This document shows positions 1-6,830 of a stretch of DNA of 40,000 nucleotides, one piece after another. Below the pieces are notes generated by a model. The model was not told the DNA's origin and did not search any database. It worked only from the letters and a program-made list of their open reading frames with translations. Source of the stretch: Gammaproteobacteria bacterium (GTDB lineage Bacteria; Pseudomonadota; Gammaproteobacteria; Chromatiales; Chromatiaceae); NCBI GenBank assembly GCA_011389885.1, contig JAABTK010000036.1, forward strand, positions 1 through 40,000, written 5' to 3'. Made by a program: the position numbers and the translations under genes. The stretch's first letter is position 1. Each line of letters opens with the position of its first letter.

Positions 1-216
1 ATAATGGTTCGACATCACCGCGTAGGCGCAGATGTCGATGGCGTAGGCCCCGCCCAGCTCGGCCAGGCGGTCCACCACCCATTCCTTGCGATGCTCATAG
101 CTCTTCCCGGTGAGCGAGTCCTCGCCGCACAGGAAGGCGCGCCGCACGCACCGGCTGATGCAGTGGTAGTAAGGCGTTGTTTCCGCATCGATTAGCTGAT
201 TTCTGGCTCGGGTCAT
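1..216 (-). CDS. REP-associated tyrosine transposase (RAYT / Y1 family), 5' part only
   Basis: The reverse strand from 216 encodes 72 residues running off the left edge. They start MTRARNQLIDAETTPYYHCI, then carry an SRCVRRAFLCG stretch and end at AYAVMSNHY, the beginning of the HUH metal-binding motif (normally NHYHxxL) of the IS200-like Y1 transposase fold. The YYHCISR opening and the AY-MSNHY segment are typical of RAYT proteins, domesticated single-copy relatives of IS200/IS605 TnpA that act on short palindromic REP sequences. A GGAG ribosome-binding site lies about 9 nt before the ATG. The catalytic tyrosine and second half are outside the window, so intactness cannot be judged. Its upstream flank (284-448) is packed with short repeats, as usual for RAYT genes. 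The family call is strong; activity is unknown. Confidence 0.85.
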   Translation of the reverse strand, partial: MTRARNQLIDAETTPYYHCISRCVRRAFLCGEDSLTGKSYEHRKEWVVDRLAELGGAYAIDICAYAVMSNHY

Positions 217-283
217 GGTCTGGATCTCCGCTGCTGCTAGGACGGCTTAGTTCAAGTTTAGCAGAAGGGAAGCGGGGGTCAAG

Positions 284-448
284 TTTTTGGGTGTCCTAAA
301 CTGTTCTAAACTGTTGCTAAACTGTTTTATTTTTTGGGTGTCCTAAGCTGTCCTCCTAAGCTGTCCTTGTCTTAGCTCTTAGGGTGTCCTTGTCTTAGGA
401 CGTTATTTTTTGGGTGTCCTAAGCTGTCGTCCTAAGCTGTCGGTCTTA
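284..448. repeat. Short tandem/interspersed repeats upstream of the RAYT gene
   Basis: Three tracts begin TTTTTGGGTGTCCTAA (284, 331, 406), each followed by one or more CTAARCTGTY units. The second and third share a longer run through GGGTGTCCTAAGCTGTC. Spacing is irregular (47 and 75 bp), so this is not a CRISPR array. Position directly upstream of a RAYT gene suggests REP-like or end sequences linked to that transposase, but no clear long palindrome is visible. Confidence 0.7.
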
Positions 449-477
449 CTTCTTGTCTCTCCTCCTACAAACCCAAA

Positions 478-499
478 AAAGGGGCCATTCGGCCCCTTT
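478..499 (-). terminator. Intrinsic terminator of the Tll0287-like gene
   Basis: AAAGGGGCC and GGCCCCTTT form a perfect 9-bp stem with the 4-nt loop ATTC. Read on the minus strand, the stem runs into a TTTTTT tract. It lies 67 nt beyond the stop codon at 566, on the correct strand, and fits a rho-independent terminator. Confidence 0.8.
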
Positions 500-565
500 G
501 ATGAGATGCAGTGAGATGCAGATTCCTGGGATAGGATTGACGGGTCTTGGATCACGGACCTTGGA

Positions 566-1138
566 TCACAGGTCCTTGGTGATGGTGAAGGCGCCGCGAA
601 TTTGGCCCTTTTCGTAGCCGCGCGCGAGGTCGTTGGGGTATAGCTCGTCGAGCTTGGCCTCAACCTTGGGGTCGAGTTCCTGGCCGTGACACTTGAGGCA
701 GACCTCGCCTGTGGGGATGGCCTTCATGAAGCGGAACTGCTCGTCGCCCTTGTCTTCCATCACTTCCCAGTAGGCCAGTTCGTCTATGGGCTTGCCCGCG
801 GCCAAGGCTTCTTCGAACTTCATCAGCACCCGTTGTTCCCACTGGTCGGGGACGTTGTCCGGGTTGCGGGGCTTGAGGCTGGTGCGCCCCAGGTCCATGT
901 CGTGATCCTGGCTCTTGATCCGGGCCAGCGCCGGCGCGGTCTGCTGGCAGACGGAGATGGCATGCACCGGGCCGCCCTCTTTCATGGCCGTCACCAGCTC
1001 GCCCTTCAGGGTGGCGAAGAAATCCTGAATCGCAGCCTTGCTTTGCTCCAGGTGGGCCTTGGCGGCGCCGTGATTATCGGCCAGCGGCGCGGAAAGCGGC
1101 AGCGCAGCGATGAGAGCGGCAAGCAACAACTTCTTCAT
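566..1138 (-). CDS. Periplasmic c-type heme protein, Tll0287-like (DUF3365) domain
   Basis: 190 residues. The first ~20 (MKKLLLAALIAALPLSAPLA) are a signal peptide. Residues 84-101 contain the RTSLKPRNPDNVPDQWE stretch characteristic of the DUF3365/Tll0287-like domain, and residues 147-151 are CLKCH, a CxxCH site for one covalently bound heme. It is therefore expected in the periplasm, or as a soluble redox or sensory heme protein. The family often forms the sensor part of larger signalling proteins, but here it stands alone with no kinase or cyclase domain. An AGAGGAC ribosome-binding site precedes the ATG, and the gene ends in a clear terminator at 478-499. It is monocistronic as far as the window shows. 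Exact physiological role is unknown. Confidence 0.85.
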   Translation of the reverse strand: MKKLLLAALIAALPLSAPLADNHGAAKAHLEQSKAAIQDFFATLKGELVTAMKEGGPVHAISVCQQTAPALARIKSQDHDMDLGRTSLKPRNPDNVPDQWEQRVLMKFEEALAAGKPIDELAYWEVMEDKGDEQFRFMKAIPTGEVCLKCHGQELDPKVEAKLDELYPNDLARGYEKGQIRGAFTITKDL

Positions 1139-1310
1139 AACGTCCTCTCTTGGTCATTCGATTTGGGTTGGCGGTTGCATGAACCGAAAGCAGGGTGGAA
1201 TATAGCAACAATCTCGGCGCTCGAAAAGCGCGCCCGCCGCCGTCGGGGAACCCGGGGCCGATGACCGCAGTCCTGGGCGTTCCTCTACGCCCGCTGGGTT
1301 TCTGCCGCGG

Positions 1311-1342
1311 GTTTTTTCCGTTTTGGCGGGCGGCCGCACTAG
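1311..1342 (-). repeat. Decayed terminal repeat of the dispersed element family at the rpiA stop codon
   Basis: Read on the minus strand from 1342, the sequence starts CTAGTGCG and reaches CGGAAAAAAC after 32 nt, matching the outer and inner parts of the left terminal repeat of the copy at 29612. The rpiA stop codon TAG (1339-1341) lies inside the CTAG. No second end is recognisable, so this may be an old remnant. It is weaker than the other copies. Confidence 0.4.
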
Positions 1343-1995
1343 GCGGTGACCGTCTTCGGGCCGCCCTCGGCGCCGAGGATCAGCACGTCCGCCGGGCGCA
1401 GGGCGAAGATGCCCACGGTGACCACGCCGGCGAGGTTGTTGATTCGCTGTTCCAGCTTGATGGCCTCCATGATCTCCAGGTTATGCACGTCGAGGATTAC
1501 GTTGCCGTTGTCGGTGACGAAGTTGTCGCGCCACACCGGGGTGCCGCCCAGCTTCACCAGCTCTCGGGCCACATAGCTGCGCGCCATGGGGATCACCTCC
1601 ACCGGCAGCGGAAACCGGCCCAATACGTCCACCAGCTTGCCTTCGTCGGCAATGCAGACGAACTTTTTGCTCGCCGCGGCCACGATCTTTTCGCGGGTCA
1701 GGGCGCCGCCGCCGCCCTTGATCAGCTGGAGGTGGCGGTTGGCCTCGTCGGCGCCGTCGATATACAACTCCAGCCCGCCGGCGGCGTTGAGGTCCATCAC
1801 CGGGATGCCATGGGACTTCATGCGCTCGGTGGAGACCTCGGAGCTGGACACCGCGCCCTCGATCTTGTGTTTGATCTTGGCCAGGGCGTCGATGAAGTGG
1901 TTGACCGTGGAGCCAGTGCCCACGCCCACCACTCCGCCTTCGACATAGTCGATTGCGGCCTCTGCGGCCATTTTTTTCAGTGCGTCTTGCGACAT
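1339..1995 (-). CDS. rpiA: Ribose-5-phosphate isomerase A
   Basis: 218 residues, close to E. coli RpiA (219). Interconverts ribose-5-phosphate and ribulose-5-phosphate in the cytosolic non-oxidative pentose phosphate pathway. Visible family motifs: GVGTGSTV near residue 24, [10 protein letters not shown] near 50, IDGADE with Asp80 and Asp83, and [11 protein letters not shown] with Lys93 and Glu102 (the general base position of the family). The start at 1995 is preferred over the longer reading from 2070: it has CAGGAGAG just upstream and begins MSQDALKK as in known RpiA. It is divergent from ilvA with about 100 bp between the starts, an arrangement also found in other gammaproteobacteria such as pseudomonads. 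The TAG stop falls inside a CTAG that looks like an element end. Confidence 0.97.
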   Translation of the reverse strand: MSQDALKKMAAEAAIDYVEGGVVGVGTGSTVNHFIDALAKIKHKIEGAVSSSEVSTERMKSHGIPVMDLNAAGGLELYIDGADEANRHLQLIKGGGGALTREKIVAAASKKFVCIADEGKLVDVLGRFPLPVEVIPMARSYVARELVKLGGTPVWRDNFVTDNGNVILDVHNLEIMEAIKLEQRINNLAGVVTVGIFALRPADVLILGAEGGPKTVTA

Positions 1996-2094
1996 CTTGC
2001 TCTCCTGGGGCAAAAACTCGGATCGGCTATGATAACCTTGAGGGGAATGCCTGTCATACGCGATTTCCAATCCACTACCGTAAAGAACCGGATC

Positions 2095-3639
2095 ATGCCC
2101 CAGACCTACATTGAGCGCATCCTACGCGCCCGCATCTACGACTTGGTCAAAGAGACGCCCTTGCAGGCGGCCGAGCGCCTGTCGGAGAAACTCGCCAACC
2201 AGGTGCTCTTGAAGCGTGAAGACCAGCAGCCGGTATTCTCCTTCAAACTGCGCGGGGCCTACAACAAGGCGCTCAATCTGAGCGAAGAGGAGCTGGCGCG
2301 CGGGGTGATCGCCGCCTCCGCCGGCAACCATGCCCAGGGCCTGGCCCTGTCGGCCAAGCACCTCAAGCGCAAGGCCACCATTGTAATGCCCCAGACCACG
2401 CCGCCGATCAAGGTGCAGGCGGTGAAGGGGCACGGCGGACGCACTATCCTGCACGGCGACAACTACGACGCGGCCTTTCAAAAGGCCATGGAGCTGTGCG
2501 AAGAGAAGGGCATGACCTTCGTCCATCCCTTTGATGACCCGGAGGTGATCGCCGGCCAGGGCACCGTCGGCATGGAGATCCTGCGCCAATCCCATTGCCC
2601 GCCGGATGCGATCTTCGTCCCGGTGGGCGGCGGCGGGCTGATCGCCGGGATCGGGGCCTATGTGAAGTACCTCTACCCGCAGACCAAGATTATCGGCGTG
2701 GAGCCCGAGGACGCCCCTACCCTGCACAAGTCGCTGGAGGCGGGCCGCCGGGTGATCCTGAACCAAGTCGGCCTATTCGCCGACGGCGTGGCGGTGAAAC
2801 AGATCGGCAAGGAGACCTTTCGCCTGGCCAAGCAGTTGGTGGACGAAGTAATCTTGGTCACCACCGACGAAATCTGCGCCGCGATTAAGGACGGCTTCGA
2901 CGACACCCGCAACATCGTGGAGCCCGCCGGGGCCCTGGCGGTGGCGGGGATGAAGAAGTACGTCCAGCGCACAGGCGTCACCGGTCAGACCCTGGTAGCC
3001 ATTCAGAGCGGGGCCAACATGAACTTCGACCGCCTGCGGCATGTGGCCGAGCGGGCGGAACTCGGGGAGCAGCGCGAGGCCTTGCTGGCGGTGGAGATCC
3101 CGGAGCGCCCGGGCAGTTTCCTCGGCTTCTGCCGGGCCCTGAACAAGCGCTCCATCACCGAATTCAACTACCGCTACAGCGGCGACACCTGCGCCCATGT
3201 GTTCGTGGGCATTGAGACCGGGGGCGACCCCGACCAACGCCAGGCCCTGGTGGAGCACCTTCGGGGCAAGGACTATCCGGTGCTCGACATCACCAATAAC
3301 GAAACCGCCAAACTGCACGTCCGTTACATGGTGGGCGGCCATGCCCCGGATCTGAAGGGCGAATACCTGTTCCGCTTCGAGTTCCCCGAGCGCCCTGGGG
3401 CCTTGCAGGATTTCCTCAGCCACCTGGGCAAGCGCTGGAACATCAGCCTGTTCCACTACCGCAACCACGGCGCCGCTTACGGCCGGGTGCTGATGGGGGT
3501 GCAGATCGATCCCGGCAAAAAGACCGCATTCAAAGAAGTGCTCAAGGCGCAGGGATTCCCCTGCTGGGAAGAAACCGACAACCCCGCCTACCGCCTATTC
3601 GCCGCACCCCAGGCGGCGGCGATGGAGGAGCTGGGGTGA
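2095..3639 (+). CDS. ilvA: Threonine deaminase (biosynthetic threonine ammonia-lyase)
   Basis: 514 residues, the same length as E. coli IlvA. Converts L-threonine to 2-oxobutanoate and ammonia, the first step of isoleucine synthesis. The PLP-binding lysine is in [10 protein letters not shown] (Lys51), SAGNHAQG follows at about residue 75, and the phosphate-binding glycine loop is [10 protein letters not shown]. The C-terminal ~180 residues hold two ACT-like regulatory domains (around [11 protein letters not shown] and [11 protein letters not shown]), so feedback control by isoleucine is expected from the family. The start [10 protein letters not shown] is chosen by homology; the open frame extends much further upstream, overlapping rpiA on the opposite strand, and an in-frame ATG also occurs at 2047. 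No attenuator-like leader is evident. Confidence 0.97.
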   Translation: MPQTYIERILRARIYDLVKETPLQAAERLSEKLANQVLLKREDQQPVFSFKLRGAYNKALNLSEEELARGVIAASAGNHAQGLALSAKHLKRKATIVMPQTTPPIKVQAVKGHGGRTILHGDNYDAAFQKAMELCEEKGMTFVHPFDDPEVIAGQGTVGMEILRQSHCPPDAIFVPVGGGGLIAGIGAYVKYLYPQTKIIGVEPEDAPTLHKSLEAGRRVILNQVGLFADGVAVKQIGKETFRLAKQLVDEVILVTTDEICAAIKDGFDDTRNIVEPAGALAVAGMKKYVQRTGVTGQTLVAIQSGANMNFDRLRHVAERAELGEQREALLAVEIPERPGSFLGFCRALNKRSITEFNYRYSGDTCAHVFVGIETGGDPDQRQALVEHLRGKDYPVLDITNNETAKLHVRYMVGGHAPDLKGEYLFRFEFPERPGALQDFLSHLGKRWNISLFHYRNHGAAYGRVLMGVQIDPGKKTAFKEVLKAQGFPCWEETDNPAYRLFAAPQAAAMEELG

Positions 3640-3994
3640 GGCGCGGGGCTGCATCGACTGGCGAATCTCCGCCTTTCTGAGCGGTCTATACTAGGCTGTC
3701 GATATGTAACCGATTGAGCCATAACGTGATTCCAGGTTTTTGGATGCCGTCATCACCCGCAAATTTCAGCCTTTTCAGCCTTTTCAGTGGGTTCTGCGGC
3801 TGAGGCAAAGCCAAAGCGCAGGAAGCTTTATTTGGTAAAAATCGGGCTATTTCGACAGCCTACGCGAATACTCTCTTCGCTACAGGCGGAAACTGCCGCG
3901 CCTTGCGGGCGCGCGACTCGATCCTATGATGCGCCTCGCGGTACTCGGCGTATCCTATGCGGCTTTTGTGATCTCAAAAGCCCGTTCGTACAAT
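3640..3994. other. Gap without genes; contains a fragment of the dispersed element core (3864-3922)
   Basis: No convincing gene. At 3864-3922 the sequence starts GCGAATACTCTCTTCGCTAC and ends in GGCGCGCGACTC, closely matching the 3' part of the core shared by the elements at 6608-6663 and 9123-9178. No terminal repeats are seen, so only a fragment remains. CCTTTTCAG is directly repeated near 3771-3787. I see no clear terminator for ilvA. Confidence 0.6.
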
Positions 3995-4732
3995 TCACCA
4001 ACAAGGCCCGCGATATTCCTCCGGCGTGTTGTCCGGGCAGGCGCCGCATTCGCTGTTGCCGGGCACGGCGAAGTCGATCTTGCGCGGATAGGGCAGGTCC
4101 ATGCCCTCCATAATGGCCACGAATTCCTCCAGGGTCTTGCCGTCGCCCAAGCGGGGGTTGCGTTGCTTCTCTTGCTTTATGGTGGTGATGCAGCGGCCCT
4201 CGTAGTCGTGGGCGGGGTAGACCAGGGTCTCGTCGGGCAGGGTGAAGAATTTGTCGTGAATGCTGCGGTAGAGGGTGGCGGCGTCGCCGGATTGGAAGTC
4301 GGTGCGGCCGCAGGCCTCGATCAGCAGCGCATCACCGCTGAACAGCATTTGTTGCATGCCGTTGTCGATCAGATAGGCGTGGTGGTGATCGGTGTGGCCG
4401 GGGGTGAACAAGGGGTGCAGCTCGATATTCCCCACCCGAAAGGCCTCGCCCTCGCGCACGCCGATATCCACGCAGGGCAACGCATCCGCCGCCGGGTAGA
4501 CCACCTGGCTGCCCGCCAGCTCGCGCAGCCGGCGCGCGCCGGTGAGGTGATCGGCATGCACATGGGTGTCGATGCTGTAGTCGAGCTTTAGCCCCAGCTG
4601 TTGCAGCAGCGCGAGATCCCGCTCCACGGTGTCCAGCACCGGATCAATGAGGGCGGTGGTCCCGGTCTCGGGGCAGGAAATGAGGTAGGTATAGGTGGAG
4701 GAGTCGGGCTCGAACAGCTGTTTGAAGATCAT
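3995..4732 (-). CDS. ETHE1-type persulfide dioxygenase (metallo-beta-lactamase fold)
   Basis: 245 residues. The metal ligands are visible: THVHADH (His57, His59, Asp61, His62), TPGHT (His113), FSGDAL (Asp134) and YPAHDY (His175). The GRTDFQSGD stretch (142-150) and the NPRL segment (192-195) are typical of the ETHE1/persulfide dioxygenase branch, which oxidises glutathione persulfide to sulfite with an Fe(II) centre, rather than of glyoxalase II. This would place it in sulfide detoxification or sulfur oxidation in the cytosol. The start MIFKQLFEPDSSTY at 4732 is chosen over 4795 because family members begin this way and AAAGG lies upstream. The C-terminus has three Cys (CGACPDN and the terminal GPCW). 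No rhodanese domain is fused and no sulfur genes adjoin it. Confidence 0.9.
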   Translation of the reverse strand: MIFKQLFEPDSSTYTYLISCPETGTTALIDPVLDTVERDLALLQQLGLKLDYSIDTHVHADHLTGARRLRELAGSQVVYPAADALPCVDIGVREGEAFRVGNIELHPLFTPGHTDHHHAYLIDNGMQQMLFSGDALLIEACGRTDFQSGDAATLYRSIHDKFFTLPDETLVYPAHDYEGRCITTIKQEKQRNPRLGDGKTLEEFVAIMEGMDLPYPRKIDFAVPGNSECGACPDNTPEEYRGPCW

Positions 4733-4902
4733 CGCGGTTACCTTTGGATTGGTCTCGTCTGTCCCTGTTGTTGGGGGTCGGCGGCGTGAACTCAATAGCG
4801 GACCTGCGGACAGCCGCGTGCGGGGCGTTGCGAATCGTCATTGCCCGATACCCGAACGGAAGACTAAGGTTTTGCCATCGATCATTACCGAAGGCTGGGT
4901 CC

Positions 4903-5463
4903 ATGGCCGCATTCAAACCCTGTACGATCTTGCTGGTCGTCCTGCTCGGCGCCTGCGGCGGGCCGGACCCCGCTGCGGACTCGAACGGCTTGCCGCCTTT
5001 GGTGGATGCCGCGGAACGCGGAGATGTAGACCGCATCGACGACCTGTTGGGCGATGCGGCGGACGTGAACAGCCGTGACCTTTGCCAATGGACGCCGCTC
5101 ATGAAGGCGGCGGCGAACGGCCATACCGAGGCGGCGCGCAAGCTGCTCGGCGCCGGCGCCCGCACCGAACTCAGCGACTCGGGCCGCTATACGGCGTTGC
5201 TGCTGGCGGCATCGAATAACCACCACGAGATCGTCGAGCTGATCCTCGATCATGGGGCAGACATCGATCATGCAGAGGCCACCCAGGGCTTTACCGCGCT
5301 GATTTGGGCCGCCAAGCGCGGACACCTGGAGACGACGGCGCTGTTGCTGCGCCGCGGGGCCGCCACCGACACCGCGGACCTGCAAGGCCGCAGTGCGCTG
5401 GACTGGGCGCGCGCCGAGGGCCGCACCGCGGTGGTGCGGCTGCTCGACAATCCCCCCGCATGA
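4903..5463 (+). CDS. Ankyrin-repeat lipoprotein
   Basis: 186 residues. The N-terminus has a hydrophobic stretch ending in the lipobox LLGAC with Cys18, so it should be lipid-anchored to the cell envelope facing the periplasm. From residue 31 the protein consists of about five ankyrin repeats, recognisable by TPLMKAAANGHTEAARKLL (64-82), TALLLAASNNHHEIVELIL (97-115), TALIWAAKRGHLETTALLL (131-149) and SALDWARAEGRTAVVRLL (164-181). Ankyrin repeats mediate protein-protein binding; the partner is unknown. In some bacteria similar periplasmic ankyrin proteins are found with catalases or redox proteins; here the neighbours are a persulfide dioxygenase (divergent) and a glutaredoxin-like gene, only suggestive. 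The ATG at 4903 is chosen because it starts the lipoprotein signal. Confidence 0.85.
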   Translation: MAAFKPCTILLVVLLGACGGPDPAADSNGLPPLVDAAERGDVDRIDDLLGDAADVNSRDLCQWTPLMKAAANGHTEAARKLLGAGARTELSDSGRYTALLLAASNNHHEIVELILDHGADIDHAEATQGFTALIWAAKRGHLETTALLLRRGAATDTADLQGRSALDWARAEGRTAVVRLLDNPPA

Positions 5464-5532
5464 CCTGAGTTTGCCTTCTTTACTTGGCGGGCGCGAAAGC
5501 CAAAAATATTTCACAACCCACGGAGAATCCTC

Positions 5533-5991
5533 ATGCCCAAGATCCACGACGACCGCAGCCTTCGGGACTGTCTTGCCAAGCTCACCGTTACGGAACAGCG
5601 CCACTTGGCCGGACGCTTCGTCAACCGCACAGCGGATCTGGCTCGCGACCAGGTGCTGCGCGATGCCATCGAGGCCGCGATGGACCCCGACACCTCGGAC
5701 ACCGCCCGCGCCGCGGCCTACAAAAACGCCAGGTCCGTCGCGGTAAAGACCTATACCAGTTGCGGACGCGACGCGGATTGGCTGGCCCAGGCGGAGCACT
5801 TTGTGGCCGCCGCCTGCTCCGCCGCCTTGACCCCGGACGACGCCCTGACCGAAGCGGCCAATCTGGCCTGGAAGACCGCGATGCAGGCCCGCATGGCCCG
5901 CAACTGCGCAATGATCGAGGCCGAAAGCATCGACGAGGGCGGTGAAATCCAGGCACAATACCGGCTTACCGAGGAATTCCTCGCCGACTAA
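5533..5991 (+). CDS. Conserved-looking protein of unknown function, 152 aa
   Basis: I do not recognise the family. The protein begins MPKIHDDRSLRDCLAKL, has no signal peptide or membrane segment, and looks mostly helical with many Ala and charged residues, so it is probably cytosolic. Three Cys are scattered (near TSCGRDADW, AAACSAAL and ARNCAMIE) without a metal-site spacing. A GGAG sequence lies about 9 nt before the ATG. It lies 69 bp after the ankyrin lipoprotein gene and 11 bp before the glutaredoxin-like gene on the same strand, so co-transcription with at least the latter is likely. Codon usage resembles the neighbours, which supports it being a real gene. Confidence 0.75.
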   Translation: MPKIHDDRSLRDCLAKLTVTEQRHLAGRFVNRTADLARDQVLRDAIEAAMDPDTSDTARAAAYKNARSVAVKTYTSCGRDADWLAQAEHFVAAACSAALTPDDALTEAANLAWKTAMQARMARNCAMIEAESIDEGGEIQAQYRLTEEFLAD

Positions 5992-6002
5992 GCCGATGAA
6001 TT

Positions 6003-6341
6003 ATGAACCTGTTCGATCAAGTCCTGGGGCTATTCAACCCCGCTCCCAAGACGCGCAGCCCCGAGGAGCAGCGCCGGGTGGACGAAGAAACCGCGGGCCT
6101 GAGCCTGTATTTCTTTCCCGCCTGCCCCTTTTGCATCAAAGTGCGACGGCGGATCCGTCGCCTGGGGCTGAAGATTGAAGAGCGCGACATTCACCGAAAT
6201 CGGGACTGGGCGCAGGAACTCGGCGCTGGCGGGGGCGCGGTTCAGGTGCCTTGCCTGCGCATCGAAAGCCCAGGCCAGAAAACCGCCTGGTTGTATGAAA
6301 GCGCCGACATCGCCAACTACCTGGAACAGCGCTACGGCTGA
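6003..6341 (+). CDS. Glutaredoxin-like protein with CPFC motif
   Basis: 112 residues. After a ~30-residue N-terminal extension the thioredoxin-fold core starts at LSLYFFPACPFC, with the redox pair Cys41-Cys44; VPCLRI provides the cis-proline (Pro83), and YESADIANYLEQRYG is the glutathione-site end typical of glutaredoxin/GST-N domains. Expected to reduce disulfides or glutathionylated proteins in the cytosol. An additional Cys follows the cis-Pro (Cys84). It follows the unknown 152-aa gene by 11 bp. A noncoding element starts 24 bp after the stop codon. Confidence 0.85.
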   Translation: MNLFDQVLGLFNPAPKTRSPEEQRRVDEETAGLSLYFFPACPFCIKVRRRIRRLGLKIEERDIHRNRDWAQELGAGGGAVQVPCLRIESPGQKTAWLYESADIANYLEQRYG

Positions 6342-6365
6342 TTTTGGGGCGCTAGGGGCTAGGCA

Positions 6366-6830
6366 CCAGTACGCCTGCGCCTGAGTATCGGAAACAACCC
6401 GGGCGCTCGCGGAACGCAGGGCACGCGGAGAACCGCAGAGGGCGCAGAGAAGAAAAGGTTTTTTCTTAGCGCCCTTTGCGTCTTAGTGAGAGAGGGCCTT
6501 CGGCGCCGATCGACGCGTGCCGGGAATAGGCTGCGCCGAGGAACGAGGCGCATCGCTTGGACCCGTGCGGGACCGAGGCGAAGCGGGCGATTAAACCGCG
6601 AACGGGTGCGAATACCCACTTCGCTACAGGCGGAACCCGGCACGCCTTGGGGGGGCGCGACTCCACCAGGATGCGCTCCCGCCCCGCACCGGGGCGGGAA
6701 GCCTTCATGCAACCAACCACCCATGGGCGCCCCGGCTTTTAACCAAACCCCCCTCCGCGCCCTCTGCGGTCCTCGGTACCCGCTGCGTCCCTAAAAACCG
6801 TTGTTTCCGGGCCAGCCGGGCTGCTGCTCG
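6366..6830. mobile_element. Element A of the dispersed MITE-like family
   Basis: About 465 bp. The left end (6366-6398) starts CCAGTACGCCTGCGCC and ends CGGAAACAAC. The right end (6800-6830) starts GTTGTTTCCG and is decayed further out; it overlaps the last codons of recQ. Inside the left end is a CGCAGAG-rich arm (6404-6452), and the inverse arm lies at about 6745-6790. The centre (about 6448-6667) is shared with element B, including a 39-nt identical run at 6523-6561. A perfect 10-bp hairpin (6677-6686 with 6690-6699, loop 3 nt) follows. No plausible protein is encoded. Confidence 0.75.

Noticed and set aside
284-448. Possible CRISPR array
   Set aside because: Repeat spacing is irregular, the repeated strings run into each other and there are no uniform spacers or cas genes.
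1291-1317. Plus-strand hairpin CCCGC...GCGGG followed by TTTTTT
   Set aside because: It looks like a terminator on the plus strand, but no plus-strand gene lies upstream; the T tract is the complement of the A-rich inner part of a decayed element end.
2028-2033. TATGAT as a -10 box for ilvA
   Set aside because: No acceptable -35 hexamer at 16-18 bp spacing; too weak to annotate.
1195-2094. Very long upstream extension of the ilvA reading frame
   Set aside because: It runs antisense through rpiA, which has all its family motifs; IlvA homologues start at the 2095 ATG.
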